A DNA stretch of 17,366 nt from Clostridium sp. (GTDB taxonomy: Bacteria > Bacillota > Clostridia > Lachnospirales > Lachnospiraceae), in the NCBI GenBank assembly GCA_023664325.1, contig JAMPFS010000055.1, forward strand, positions 1 to 17,366. The letters run 5' to 3'. Shown piece after piece: positions 1-6,478 of this stretch (position 1 is its first letter; each line of letters opens with the position of its first letter). A model generated the notes under the pieces. It saw only the letters and a program-made list of their open reading frames with translations, was not told where the DNA came from and made no database searches. The position numbers were made by a program, and so were the translations under genes.

Positions 1-67
1 CCGTCCTTTCCTTAATTTATAATCAAGTTTCGATTCTCACTTCTTAATGTATGGTGTTAGAAGTACC

Positions 68-92
68 GCCACAAAACCACTGGTGTTGTGGC
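68..92. repeat. 25-bp inverted repeat (hairpin)
   Basis: GCCACAA at 68-74 pairs with TTGTGGC at 86-92. Inside, after one A/G mismatch, ACC pairs with GGT around a three-base loop. The stem is strong, but no run of T follows on either strand, so it does not look like an intrinsic terminator. It could be a protein-binding palindrome, an element end or an RNA structure. Confidence 0.6.
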
Positions 93-142
93 TCCCCTCT
101 TAAAATCCCCATCTCACTTCATCGTTCCAAAGCTCCCTCATT

Positions 143-162
143 TGGTGTAAAACTGGTGTAAA
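143..162. repeat. Tandem direct repeats TGGTGTAAA, 11-bp period
   Basis: TGGTGTAAA occurs at 143-151 and again at 154-162, one helical turn apart, so both copies face the same side of the DNA. Closely spaced short direct repeats of this kind are typical of arm-type binding sites for tyrosine recombinases or of regulator sites. No integrase gene is in the window to support the first reading. Confidence 0.5.
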
Positions 163-252
163 TTTTCTCCCTCTACTCACACAACGCCCCTAATTTCCGA
201 CATTCCCTCTCACGACTCTCACTTACAAAATCGTAACAATAGGGGAGATGAT

Positions 253-306
253 ATGTTTTCAGAAGTTTACATAACTTGTCAGACGCCCCATTTCAGGGGC
301 TTTTGA
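253..306 (+). other. 17-codon plus-strand mini-ORF with strong RBS (leader-peptide-like)
   Basis: An ATG at 253 lies 5 nt after the purine-rich RBS GGGGAG (242-247) and opens a 17-codon frame reading MFSEVYITCQTPHFRGF, ending with TGA at 304-306. Its last codons overlap the hairpin at 285-304. A well-placed RBS, a tiny peptide and an overlapping terminator-like stem resemble a leader-peptide attenuator or a short remnant. No larger plus-strand gene follows, and no clear promoter is visible upstream. It may be fortuitous. Confidence 0.25.
285..304 (+). terminator. Rho-independent terminator-like hairpin, plus strand
   Basis: GCCCC (285-289) and GGGGC (296-300) form a five-pair GC stem around a six-base loop, followed by TTTT on the plus strand. 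The minus strand has no T run after the stem, so it is a poor terminator for the histidine kinase operon. It would stop plus-strand transcription entering from the left or from the mini-ORF. Confidence 0.5.
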
Positions 307-366
307 AATGCTTGAAGAAATCTTATCTTTTCAGTGAATCTGTGTAAAAACTGACTCTGAATACCT

Positions 367-1377
367 CTACAAATCCGAATAGCTGTTCCTCGGAAATACA
401 ATGTTTACCTTTGTTCCCACATGCTCTTTGGCACTCAGTTCAATCCCAAGCCCTAACTTGCCACACAGCTTTTTACATAGATATAAACCAATTCCGGTTG
501 ACTTTTTCCCAATTCTTCCGTTACTGCCGGTAAATCCCTTATCAAATACTCTGTCCACCTCACCCGGTTTCACGCCAATCCCATTATCCTCTATAGATAA
601 AACAACACAGTCCTTTTTCTTTTCTGTGATAAAATGAATTTCCGCACCCTTCTCTTTCCGGTATTTGATACTATTTTGAATAACCTGATTCAAAATAAAA
701 CTGCACCACTTTGGATCGGTATAAATGGTCTCATCTTCACCATCAATCCGTATCCCAATTTTTTTGTTAATCAATGTCTGTTTATTTCTTTTGACAGACT
801 CATTGATAATATCCCTGACCTTACATTCCGTCACGCAATAATCCTTATTTGCGTGACTGCTTCTGGCATAGAACAAAGCCTGCTCTGTATATCCCTCTAT
901 CTCATCTAACTCTTCATCAATACGTTTCGTCACATCATTTTTATTGTTTTCTATAATCATTTTGGAGGTTGCAATCGGCAGCTTGATTTCATGGATCCAC
1001 AATTCGATATAGTCCTTATACTCCTCCTGTATATATTTGTATTCATTGACTCTCTCTAACATTGACTTGTTTGTTTCTAATAAAATTTCACTTAATAACT
1101 GCTCTTCTGCCATATCTGCCCGGGGCAGCATTTCTGCAATCAGATACTTTTCCTCTAACCGGGGAAGCTTTCCCAAAATATCTTCATAGTAGTTCTTTTT
1201 GGAATAGTATTCCCAAAAGTTTCCCAATAAAAATGTTGCAAACACGGCAAATAATATATATACATGGAACAAAATGCTGACATGATACAGCAGCAGAAAA
1301 ATTTCTATGGTTACAACACCAAATAACAGCAGTAATATGGTCTTTAAACGATCGTACATATATCTTGTAAATTTCAT
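367..1377 (-). CDS. BceS-like intramembrane-sensing histidine kinase
   Basis: Sensor kinase of 336 residues that would autophosphorylate and pass phosphate to the regulator encoded just upstream. Two membrane segments near residues 14-32 and 36-52 are joined by only a few residues, so there is no extracellular sensor domain. This is the layout of intramembrane-sensing kinases (BceS/VraG-associated type), which normally sense through a partner ABC transporter when cell-wall-active peptides are present. The H-box WIHEIKLPIA puts the phospho-acceptor at His129. The N-box has Asn230 and Asn235, DNGIG is at 264-268 and GIGL at 295-298, so the kinase looks intact. The start ATG overlaps the regulator stop (ATGA, 1374-1377), giving translational coupling. 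No BceAB-type transporter is present downstream within the window. Family assignment is firm; the ligand is unknown. Confidence 0.93.
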   Translation of the reverse strand: MKFTRYMYDRLKTILLLLFGVVTIEIFLLLYHVSILFHVYILFAVFATFLLGNFWEYYSKKNYYEDILGKLPRLEEKYLIAEMLPRADMAEEQLLSEILLETNKSMLERVNEYKYIQEEYKDYIELWIHEIKLPIATSKMIIENNKNDVTKRIDEELDEIEGYTEQALFYARSSHANKDYCVTECKVRDIINESVKRNKQTLINKKIGIRIDGEDETIYTDPKWCSFILNQVIQNSIKYRKEKGAEIHFITEKKKDCVVLSIEDNGIGVKPGEVDRVFDKGFTGSNGRIGKKSTGIGLYLCKKLCGKLGLGIELSAKEHVGTKVNIVFPRNSYSDL

Positions 1378-2039
1378 AAACGATATCCCTGGCCTCTCTT
1401 CGTCTCAATGAGATCCTTCAATCCGATTTCATCTAACTTTTTCCGAATCCGTGTCATGTTGACCGTCAGGGTGTTATCATCAATAAAGGACTCGCTATCC
1501 CACAAATCGTTCATGATATCCTCTCGGGAGACAATTTTCCCTTTGTTTCTTATCAGGCATTTCATGATTTTAAGCTCATTGGCGGTTAGTTCCACCATTT
1601 TATCCTCTGTCTCAATCCGGCTCATCGACACATTTAAAACAAAGAAACCGCAGTTTATCTTATCCTGCGGCATCACACTGTTTGTTCTTTTTAAAATTGC
1701 TACAATTTTTGCAAGCAGGATCTGGGTATTAAAAGGCTTTGTTACATAGTGATCCGCCCCATAATGCATGGACAGCAGTTCATCCATCTCATTATTCCTG
1801 CTGGTTATCATAATCACCGGTACATCGGACACCTTACGCAATTCCTTTAAAATATACTCCCCATCCACATTTGGCAGATTAATATCTAACAGAACCAAAT
1901 CGGCATGAGTCTCCGTGATATCATGCAAGGTATTGTCATATCTTGTAAGACCTACCGCTTCATATCCATTCCTGCTCAAAAAAATCTCCAATTCATGGCA
2001 TAATTTTTCATCATCTTCTACGATTAATATTTTTTGCAT
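1374..2039 (-). CDS. OmpR/PhoB-family response regulator, BceR-like
   Basis: DNA-binding response regulator of 221 residues, the partner of the histidine kinase that overlaps its stop codon. The receiver domain (about 1-115) has the acidic pocket Asp9/Asp10, the phospho-acceptor Asp52 in LVLLDINLP, Thr79 and Lys101 in the TKPF motif. The C-terminal winged-helix domain (about 125-221) has the usual ELTANELKIM and VNMTRIRKKL helices and ends in RGQGYRL, typical of the BceR/VirR group. Such regulators usually activate peptide-antibiotic detoxification transporters or wall-modification genes. It follows the GGDEF/EAL gene by 16 bp, so the three genes are probably one transcript. An AAAGGA element sits about 12 nt before the ATG, a rather long spacing. 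Confidence 0.94.
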   Translation of the reverse strand: MQKILIVEDDEKLCHELEIFLSRNGYEAVGLTRYDNTLHDITETHADLVLLDINLPNVDGEYILKELRKVSDVPVIMITSRNNEMDELLSMHYGADHYVTKPFNTQILLAKIVAILKRTNSVMPQDKINCGFFVLNVSMSRIETEDKMVELTANELKIMKCLIRNKGKIVSREDIMNDLWDSESFIDDNTLTVNMTRIRKKLDEIGLKDLIETKRGQGYRL

Positions 2040-2055
2040 AATCTTTCACATTCCT

Positions 2056-3972
2056 TTAACTTGGTGCCTGCAAAAGCTTCATAAACTCCACATCCGGAAC
2101 CGCCTTTGAATACAGCCATCCCTGCATATAATGACAGCCAAACTCCGCTAACTGCTGTTTCATTTCCTCCGTCTCCACACCCTCTGCCACAATATAAAGC
2201 TCAAGGGCATTCAGCATCCCGATGGTATATTCCAATGTAATACCCGCCTTGCTGTTCTTGAATGAATCCCAGATAATATACTTGTCTATCTTAATGATCT
2301 TGAATGGCATATGGTTTATGTAATCAATATTCGCATTGCCGGAGCCATAATCATCCAAAGAAAAAGTAACTCCATAATTGACTAAACTGTTGATGTTCTC
2401 CGATACCATAGAGGCGGAATTCAGCGTTGCCGTCTCTGTAATCTCAATATTAATCTGATTCGGCTTGACATTATATTTTTCCAGAATCCCTTTGACACGG
2501 TCTGCAAAATCATGCTGGAGCAGCTGCACCGGACTGATGTTCACCTCAATATATTCCACTGTCGTTTCTGAAAGATTAAAATCACGTATAAAGCGGCAGA
2601 CCTTCTCTAAAATCAGTTCCCCCATTTCCACTATCAGACCATTTTTTTCCGCAATCGGAATAAAATCTTCCGGTGAAATCCATCCAAGCTTTTCATCATT
2701 CAGCCGCACAAGCGCCTCTGCCGAATTATACACACCCTTTGTCACAGAAAAAATCGGCTGATAGTACACCAACAGTTCATCCCTGTCAATGGCGAGCTTC
2801 ACTGCTTTCTCAATCGCCTTATCCAGCTTAATCTTGTCCAAATCAATCTCATTTGCAGGGGTAATAAGCCCCTTTCTCGTATTCTTTGCCACGCTCATGG
2901 AATAATCCATCACTTCTATCAGATCGCCATAATTCTGCGCATCCCTCGGACATTCCATACAGCATATGGATGCCGACATCATGACCGCTGTCTGATCCTC
3001 GCTGTACCACGGATGGCGGAACCGGCTTAAAATCTGCCCGGCAAGCTCTGCAATCGTATCCACATTCTTATCCAGTACAACACAAAACTGATCCGAACCA
3101 AACCGGAACACTGTTTTTGCTGCCTTAATCCGTTCTAAAAACTGTCCCACCTGATACAGTAAATGATCGCCGGTCTCTACCCCATAGGTCTTATTCACAA
3201 ACTTGAAATCATCCATTGCAACCACTATGATTCCAAATTCCCTCTTTTCCAGAAACTTATTCCGGATATACTCACCCAAAAAGCGGCGGTTAAACTGTCC
3301 GGTCACAACATCCGTTACGGTTCCCGTATTTTGCTGGTAATGATACACGGTCAGGCAGATCGAAGCAAGAACAAAATTAATCAGCGGTATGTAGTAAAAT
3401 ACCTGCGCAATACATGCAAGAATACTGCAAACAATCGTAAATGCCAACGGCATCAACCGCAAAAACTTAAAATTCTGCTTGGAACAGATCATGGTAACGA
3501 CACAGATAACAAGCATGATGCCATCAATGCCATACATAAAATATTCACCAACACCGGAATGGTACATGCCATTCTCAAATGTAAACAGCCAGTGAAGCCG
3601 GAAATTCAGCGCTACAACCGCAATATCAAACACGGTACAAATCCGGAAAAAATTCCGTATGACAAAATTGCCATGTATATTGACATGTGCTAACAGCAGT
3701 AAATAATGTGCAAACGATATTGTCACCAGATGAATTGCCAATGTTTGCAGTGTCAGTACCGCAAAAAACCTGTCATATCCGGCTTCGCTTATATTCTGCG
3801 CCATCTGGGTTGCCAAAACTTCCAGTCCCGTTGCCGCAAAAGTGGCAGCCATAAACATTAAAAAGGAACGATGGCTTCTGATCGGAATCCTCTTTTCGTT
3901 AAAGTACCATATAAAAACAAGTAATAATATAAAAATAGCCGCTCCGTCAAAGGATAAATTCCAATATGCCAT
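2056..3972 (-). CDS. Membrane GGDEF/EAL protein, probable c-di-GMP phosphodiesterase
   Basis: Protein of 638 residues. The N-terminal third (about 8-212) is a multi-helix membrane region of roughly seven segments, followed by a GGDEF-type domain (about 215-370) and an EAL domain (about 385-635). The GGDEF signature is replaced by GSDQF at 292-296, so cyclase activity is doubtful; it may bind GTP or act as a regulatory domain. The EAL domain keeps EAL (419-421), Asn478 in EVNIS, Glu510 and Glu513 in IEITET, the DDYGSG loop (540-545), KIDK (561-564) and AEGVET (596-601). These residues normally bind metal and c-di-GMP, so hydrolysis to pGpG is expected. It is the first gene of a probable operon with the two-component genes, behind its own promoter. 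The membrane domain presumably senses an unknown signal. Confidence 0.93.
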   Translation of the reverse strand: MAYWNLSFDGAAIFILLLVFIWYFNEKRIPIRSHRSFLMFMAATFAATGLEVLATQMAQNISEAGYDRFFAVLTLQTLAIHLVTISFAHYLLLLAHVNIHGNFVIRNFFRICTVFDIAVVALNFRLHWLFTFENGMYHSGVGEYFMYGIDGIMLVICVVTMICSKQNFKFLRLMPLAFTIVCSILACIAQVFYYIPLINFVLASICLTVYHYQQNTGTVTDVVTGQFNRRFLGEYIRNKFLEKREFGIIVVAMDDFKFVNKTYGVETGDHLLYQVGQFLERIKAAKTVFRFGSDQFCVVLDKNVDTIAELAGQILSRFRHPWYSEDQTAVMMSASICCMECPRDAQNYGDLIEVMDYSMSVAKNTRKGLITPANEIDLDKIKLDKAIEKAVKLAIDRDELLVYYQPIFSVTKGVYNSAEALVRLNDEKLGWISPEDFIPIAEKNGLIVEMGELILEKVCRFIRDFNLSETTVEYIEVNISPVQLLQHDFADRVKGILEKYNVKPNQINIEITETATLNSASMVSENINSLVNYGVTFSLDDYGSGNANIDYINHMPFKIIKIDKYIIWDSFKNSKAGITLEYTIGMLNALELYIVAEGVETEEMKQQLAEFGCHYMQGWLYSKAVPDVEFMKLLQAPS

Positions 3973-4048
3973 AAGTCACCAATCTCCCCTATATTTATGC
4001 CAAAACTTCTCTCTCATAAAAATCATGCATATGAAACAGATAACACCT

Positions 4049-4077
4049 ATTATATACGATATGACGAATTATAACAA
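4049..4077 (-). promoter_or_regulatory. Sigma-A-type promoter for the GGDEF/EAL-regulator-kinase operon
   Basis: Read on the minus strand, TTGTTA (-35, 4072-4077) and TATAAT (-10, 4049-4054) are separated by 17 bp. The -10 is perfect and the -35 matches four of six consensus bases. Transcription would begin near 4042, leaving a leader of about 70 nt before the start codon at 3972. A GGGGAG element is the likely RBS, though it lies about 11 nt from the ATG. Confidence 0.6.
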
Positions 4078-4130
4078 TTACGAAGTTTCTTTTTCGTTAT
4101 TTTTTACAGAATCCATCTCTGTTTTTGTAT

Positions 4131-4181
4131 TATTTCACAATTTTTTGAGAATTTTTTTTACTTTCTTTGTCTATTTCACAA
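4131..4181. repeat. Two TATTTCACAA direct repeats 41 bp apart
   Basis: TATTTCACAA occurs at 4131-4140 and 4172-4181; on the minus strand both read TTGTGAAATA. The copies are 41 bp apart, close to four helical turns, and lie 50-110 bp upstream of the promoter at 4049-4077. This fits upstream regulator sites. The core TTGTGA resembles half of a Rex-type operator, but no inverted second half is present, so no regulator can be named. The rest of the 224-bp gap is very AT-rich, with no clear minus-strand terminator for the MATE gene. Confidence 0.35.
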
Positions 4182-4196
4182 CTCATTTTCCGAAAT

Positions 4197-5618
4197 TTAT
4201 GTTTTTCTTAAAATACCCTGTCTCCTTGCCCCTATATAAAAACAGACCACATGCGCCAAAAAAGTAATAATCCATGTCACCGCATAGGACAGATACAGCA
4301 TATATATCGTGTGAAACTGTGGGATTTGAAATATCGTTGCAATCCAGACAAGGCGCAGACCACATGCGCCAATCAGTGACACAACCATTGGCATCACTGC
4401 ATAGCCAAGCCCCCGGAGCAGACCGACCATAACATCCATCATGCCGCACAGCGCATAAGCGGTACATATCATCCGAAGGCGCACCATACCTGCCTCCACC
4501 ACTCTGGCGCTGCCGGAATAAATGCCAAGCAGGGAATGTCCAAACAGCACAACCCCATTTCCAAACACGACACCCACCACAACTACGCAAAGCTGTGCGA
4601 CAAGGGCAATCCGCATAATGCGGTCTTTTCTCCCTGCCCCCATATTCTGGCTTGTGAAAGTAATTGCACCCTGATGAAACGCATTCATTGCCATATAAAC
4701 AAAGCCCTCCAGATTCTGCGCTGCTGAATTACCAGCCATAACTGTTGGTCCAAATGCATTTACAGATGCCTGGATCACCACATTGGACAGGGAAAACACG
4801 ACACCCTGGATTCCCGCCGGAATGCCAATCTGCAAAATCTTCACAAAAATATTCTTCTTTAAGCGGACTTTTCCCGGTTCCAGATGCATGGCTCCCTGTT
4901 CCCGGATAAGGCACCTGAGCACCAGCCCCGCAGAGATACACTGGGAAATCACCGTAGCTAACGCTACACCGGCTACATCCATTCTTAATACAATCACAAA
5001 ACACAGATTCAGCAGCACATTTACAATACCGGAGCCTAACAGATAGTATAATGGTCTCTTTGTATCACCCATCGCGCGGAGCAGCGCGCTTCCAAAATTA
5101 TATACCATCATAGCTGTCATGCCAAAAAAGTATATCCGAAGATAAAGCGCTGCAAGCCGCAGCACTTCATCAGGCGTGCGCATCCAGACAAGAATCTGCT
5201 TTGCCCCAAACACACCAATAATATTTAAGAAAATACCACTTGCAAGTCCGACAAAAACAGCCGTATGTACCGTGTCAGAAAGCTCTTTATCCCGCTTTGC
5301 GCCATAATATCTCGCTGCCAGTACATTAACCCCTATAGACAGCCCCACAAAGAGGTTGGTAAGCAGATTGATTAATGCGGTATTCGAACCAACCGCAGCC
5401 AGTGAATTGTCCCCGGCAAACTGCCCAACCACTACAATATCCGCTGCATTAAACAAAAGCTGCAAAATACTCGAGCACATCAATGGTATGCAAAACAGCA
5501 GCATTTTTTTAAGTACCGGCCCCTCTGTCAGATCCATTTGATACTTTTTGGATAACTCCCTGCCTGTTACCTGCTGTTCTTCCTCTGTCCTTTTCTGATT
5601 CTTTTCTCTATCACTCAT
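4197..5618 (-). CDS. MATE-family multidrug/Na+ antiporter-type transporter
   Basis: Integral membrane protein of 473 residues with about 12 hydrophobic segments after a charged N-terminal tail of about 30 residues. Typical MATE features are the N-terminal block with QLLFNAADIVVVGQFAG (segments 1-2) and the pseudo-symmetric second half beginning near ILQIGIPAGIQGVVF. Length is normal for the family (about 450-480). MATE proteins use Na+ or H+ gradients to export cationic drugs or metabolites; the substrate here cannot be told from sequence. The gene follows the TuaG-like glycosyltransferase by 39 bp with its own RBS (GAAGGA), so it may be the last gene of the polymer locus. Whether it serves that locus or is only a passenger is open. 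No strong terminator follows it. Confidence 0.93.
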   Translation of the reverse strand: MSDREKNQKRTEEEQQVTGRELSKKYQMDLTEGPVLKKMLLFCIPLMCSSILQLLFNAADIVVVGQFAGDNSLAAVGSNTALINLLTNLFVGLSIGVNVLAARYYGAKRDKELSDTVHTAVFVGLASGIFLNIIGVFGAKQILVWMRTPDEVLRLAALYLRIYFFGMTAMMVYNFGSALLRAMGDTKRPLYYLLGSGIVNVLLNLCFVIVLRMDVAGVALATVISQCISAGLVLRCLIREQGAMHLEPGKVRLKKNIFVKILQIGIPAGIQGVVFSLSNVVIQASVNAFGPTVMAGNSAAQNLEGFVYMAMNAFHQGAITFTSQNMGAGRKDRIMRIALVAQLCVVVVGVVFGNGVVLFGHSLLGIYSGSARVVEAGMVRLRMICTAYALCGMMDVMVGLLRGLGYAVMPMVVSLIGACGLRLVWIATIFQIPQFHTIYMLYLSYAVTWIITFLAHVVCFYIGARRQGILRKT

Positions 5619-5657
5619 TGTTCTTTCCTTCTGCTATCAAAAGATATTCCTTTTTCC

Positions 5658-6410
5658 TCAGTGTGGAATATAATATTTTATTACACCGTTTACCGCATAA
5701 AAACAAAAATAATAAAAGGATTTCATTCTGCCAAATCCCATATACCGGTATACGCCATAGGTCATTTTCGCAGATTTTAATTTATTGCCTGACTTCGTAC
5801 CCTTCATAACCCGGTATTTTAACAGCGGTTCATTTATCCCATATGCCTTTCCGTATTCTTTCAAGATAGAAAGCCACATAATATAGTCCTCGTGTAAATG
5901 GTCCTGAACCATAGGATATTTCCTGGCAACAGAGGCAAGCACCATCACACCGGAAGTATTTAACACATTTCCCCGCAGCAGTTCTTTATAACTGATCTCC
6001 TCTTTTATGCCGATTATTTTCCCCTTTGGGTTTCCATTTTCATCGATCAGTTCCCTTCCCGTCGAGGATAATACCGCCTGTTCTTTTTCCATCAGGGATA
6101 CCTGTTTCGCCAGCTTATCCTGCATCCAGTAATCATCCGCATCTAAAAACGCAATATACTTCCCCTTTGCCATTTCAATCCCTTTATTACGGCTTTGCGC
6201 CACTCCGAGATTGCGTTCGTTTTGAATATATTTCACCCGCTCATCCCCTGAAAATGCCTGGATGCACTCCACCGTTTTATCGGCAGAATGATCTTCAATG
6301 ACTAACAGTTCTAAAGATACATTCTGAGCCAGCACTGACTCCATCGCTGTTTTAATATACTGTTCACAATTGTATGCAGGCATCACAACGGAAACCAAAA
6401 CATCCTTCAT
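5658..6410 (-). CDS. Family 2 glycosyltransferase, TuaG/EpsJ-like
   Basis: Cytoplasmic GT-A glycosyltransferase of 250 residues that would add a sugar from a nucleotide donor to the growing surface-polymer repeat. VSVVMPAYN lies near the N-terminus, the metal-binding DADD at about 90-93, and HED at about 173-175 in the acceptor/catalytic region. The C-terminal part (YRV, then FYYFCFYAVNGVIKYY) resembles TuaG-type teichuronic acid transferases. The open frame extends upstream to 6446, but ATG 6410 is preferred: AGGAG lies 7 nt before it, and the family fold begins at MKDVLVSVVMPAYN. It lies 68 bp after the GtrB-like gene, with a hairpin between, and 39 bp before the MATE gene. Sugar and linkage are unknown. 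Confidence 0.9.
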   Translation of the reverse strand: MKDVLVSVVMPAYNCEQYIKTAMESVLAQNVSLELLVIEDHSADKTVECIQAFSGDERVKYIQNERNLGVAQSRNKGIEMAKGKYIAFLDADDYWMQDKLAKQVSLMEKEQAVLSSTGRELIDENGNPKGKIIGIKEEISYKELLRGNVLNTSGVMVLASVARKYPMVQDHLHEDYIMWLSILKEYGKAYGINEPLLKYRVMKGTKSGNKLKSAKMTYGVYRYMGFGRMKSFYYFCFYAVNGVIKYYIPH

Positions 6411-6434
6411 TCTTCTTCTCCTATACGAATGGAA

Positions 6435-6473
6435 AGGGGATAACACACGAAAAGCTTTTGTGCGGCATCCCCT
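6435..6473 (-). terminator. Long hairpin between two glycosyltransferase genes (possible weak terminator)
   Basis: AGGGGAT (6435-6441) and ATCCCCT (6467-6473) close a 39-bp structure whose centre is a further palindrome, CAC...AAAAGCTTTT...GTG. Minus-strand transcripts leaving the GtrB-like gene would fold it with few mismatches, but only TTTCC follows. It may terminate partly, protect the upstream transcript end, or simply reduce expression of the downstream genes. Confidence 0.45.
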
Positions 6474-6478
6474 ATTCT

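Larger units (their letters stand above)
1..366. other. Non-coding left flank, possible mobile-element edge or scar
   Basis: No convincing protein gene lies here on either strand: minus-strand reading frames are short and interrupted. The stretch holds an inverted repeat (68-92), two TGGTGTAAA direct repeats (143-162), a CTCTCAC direct repeat (207-213 and 216-222) and a plus-strand mini-ORF ending in a terminator-like hairpin (253-306). It begins just after the histidine kinase stop codon, where a BceAB-type transporter would often be found. This density of small repeats, plus a plus-strand signal in an otherwise all-minus window, suggests foreign or remnant DNA. That is inference only. Confidence 0.45.

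Noticed and set aside
285..304. Hairpin as terminator of the histidine kinase operon
   Set aside because: Minus-strand transcripts would meet the stem followed by GTCTG, not by a U run, so it is oriented for the plus strand.
3163..3693. Plus-strand 176-codon open frame inside the GGDEF/EAL gene
   Set aside because: It is antisense to a gene with clear domain motifs, has no RBS and no recognisable protein features, and is explained by the codon pattern of the opposite strand.
4106..4122. Hairpin ACAGA...TCTGT as terminator of the MATE gene
   Set aside because: The T run follows the stem only on the plus strand; on the minus strand, where the MATE gene is transcribed, it is followed by A, and the stem is only about five AT-rich pairs.
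4729..5004. Minus-strand 91-codon frame inside the MATE gene
   Set aside because: It is an out-of-frame shadow of the MATE coding region, cysteine-rich by accident, with no independent start signal.
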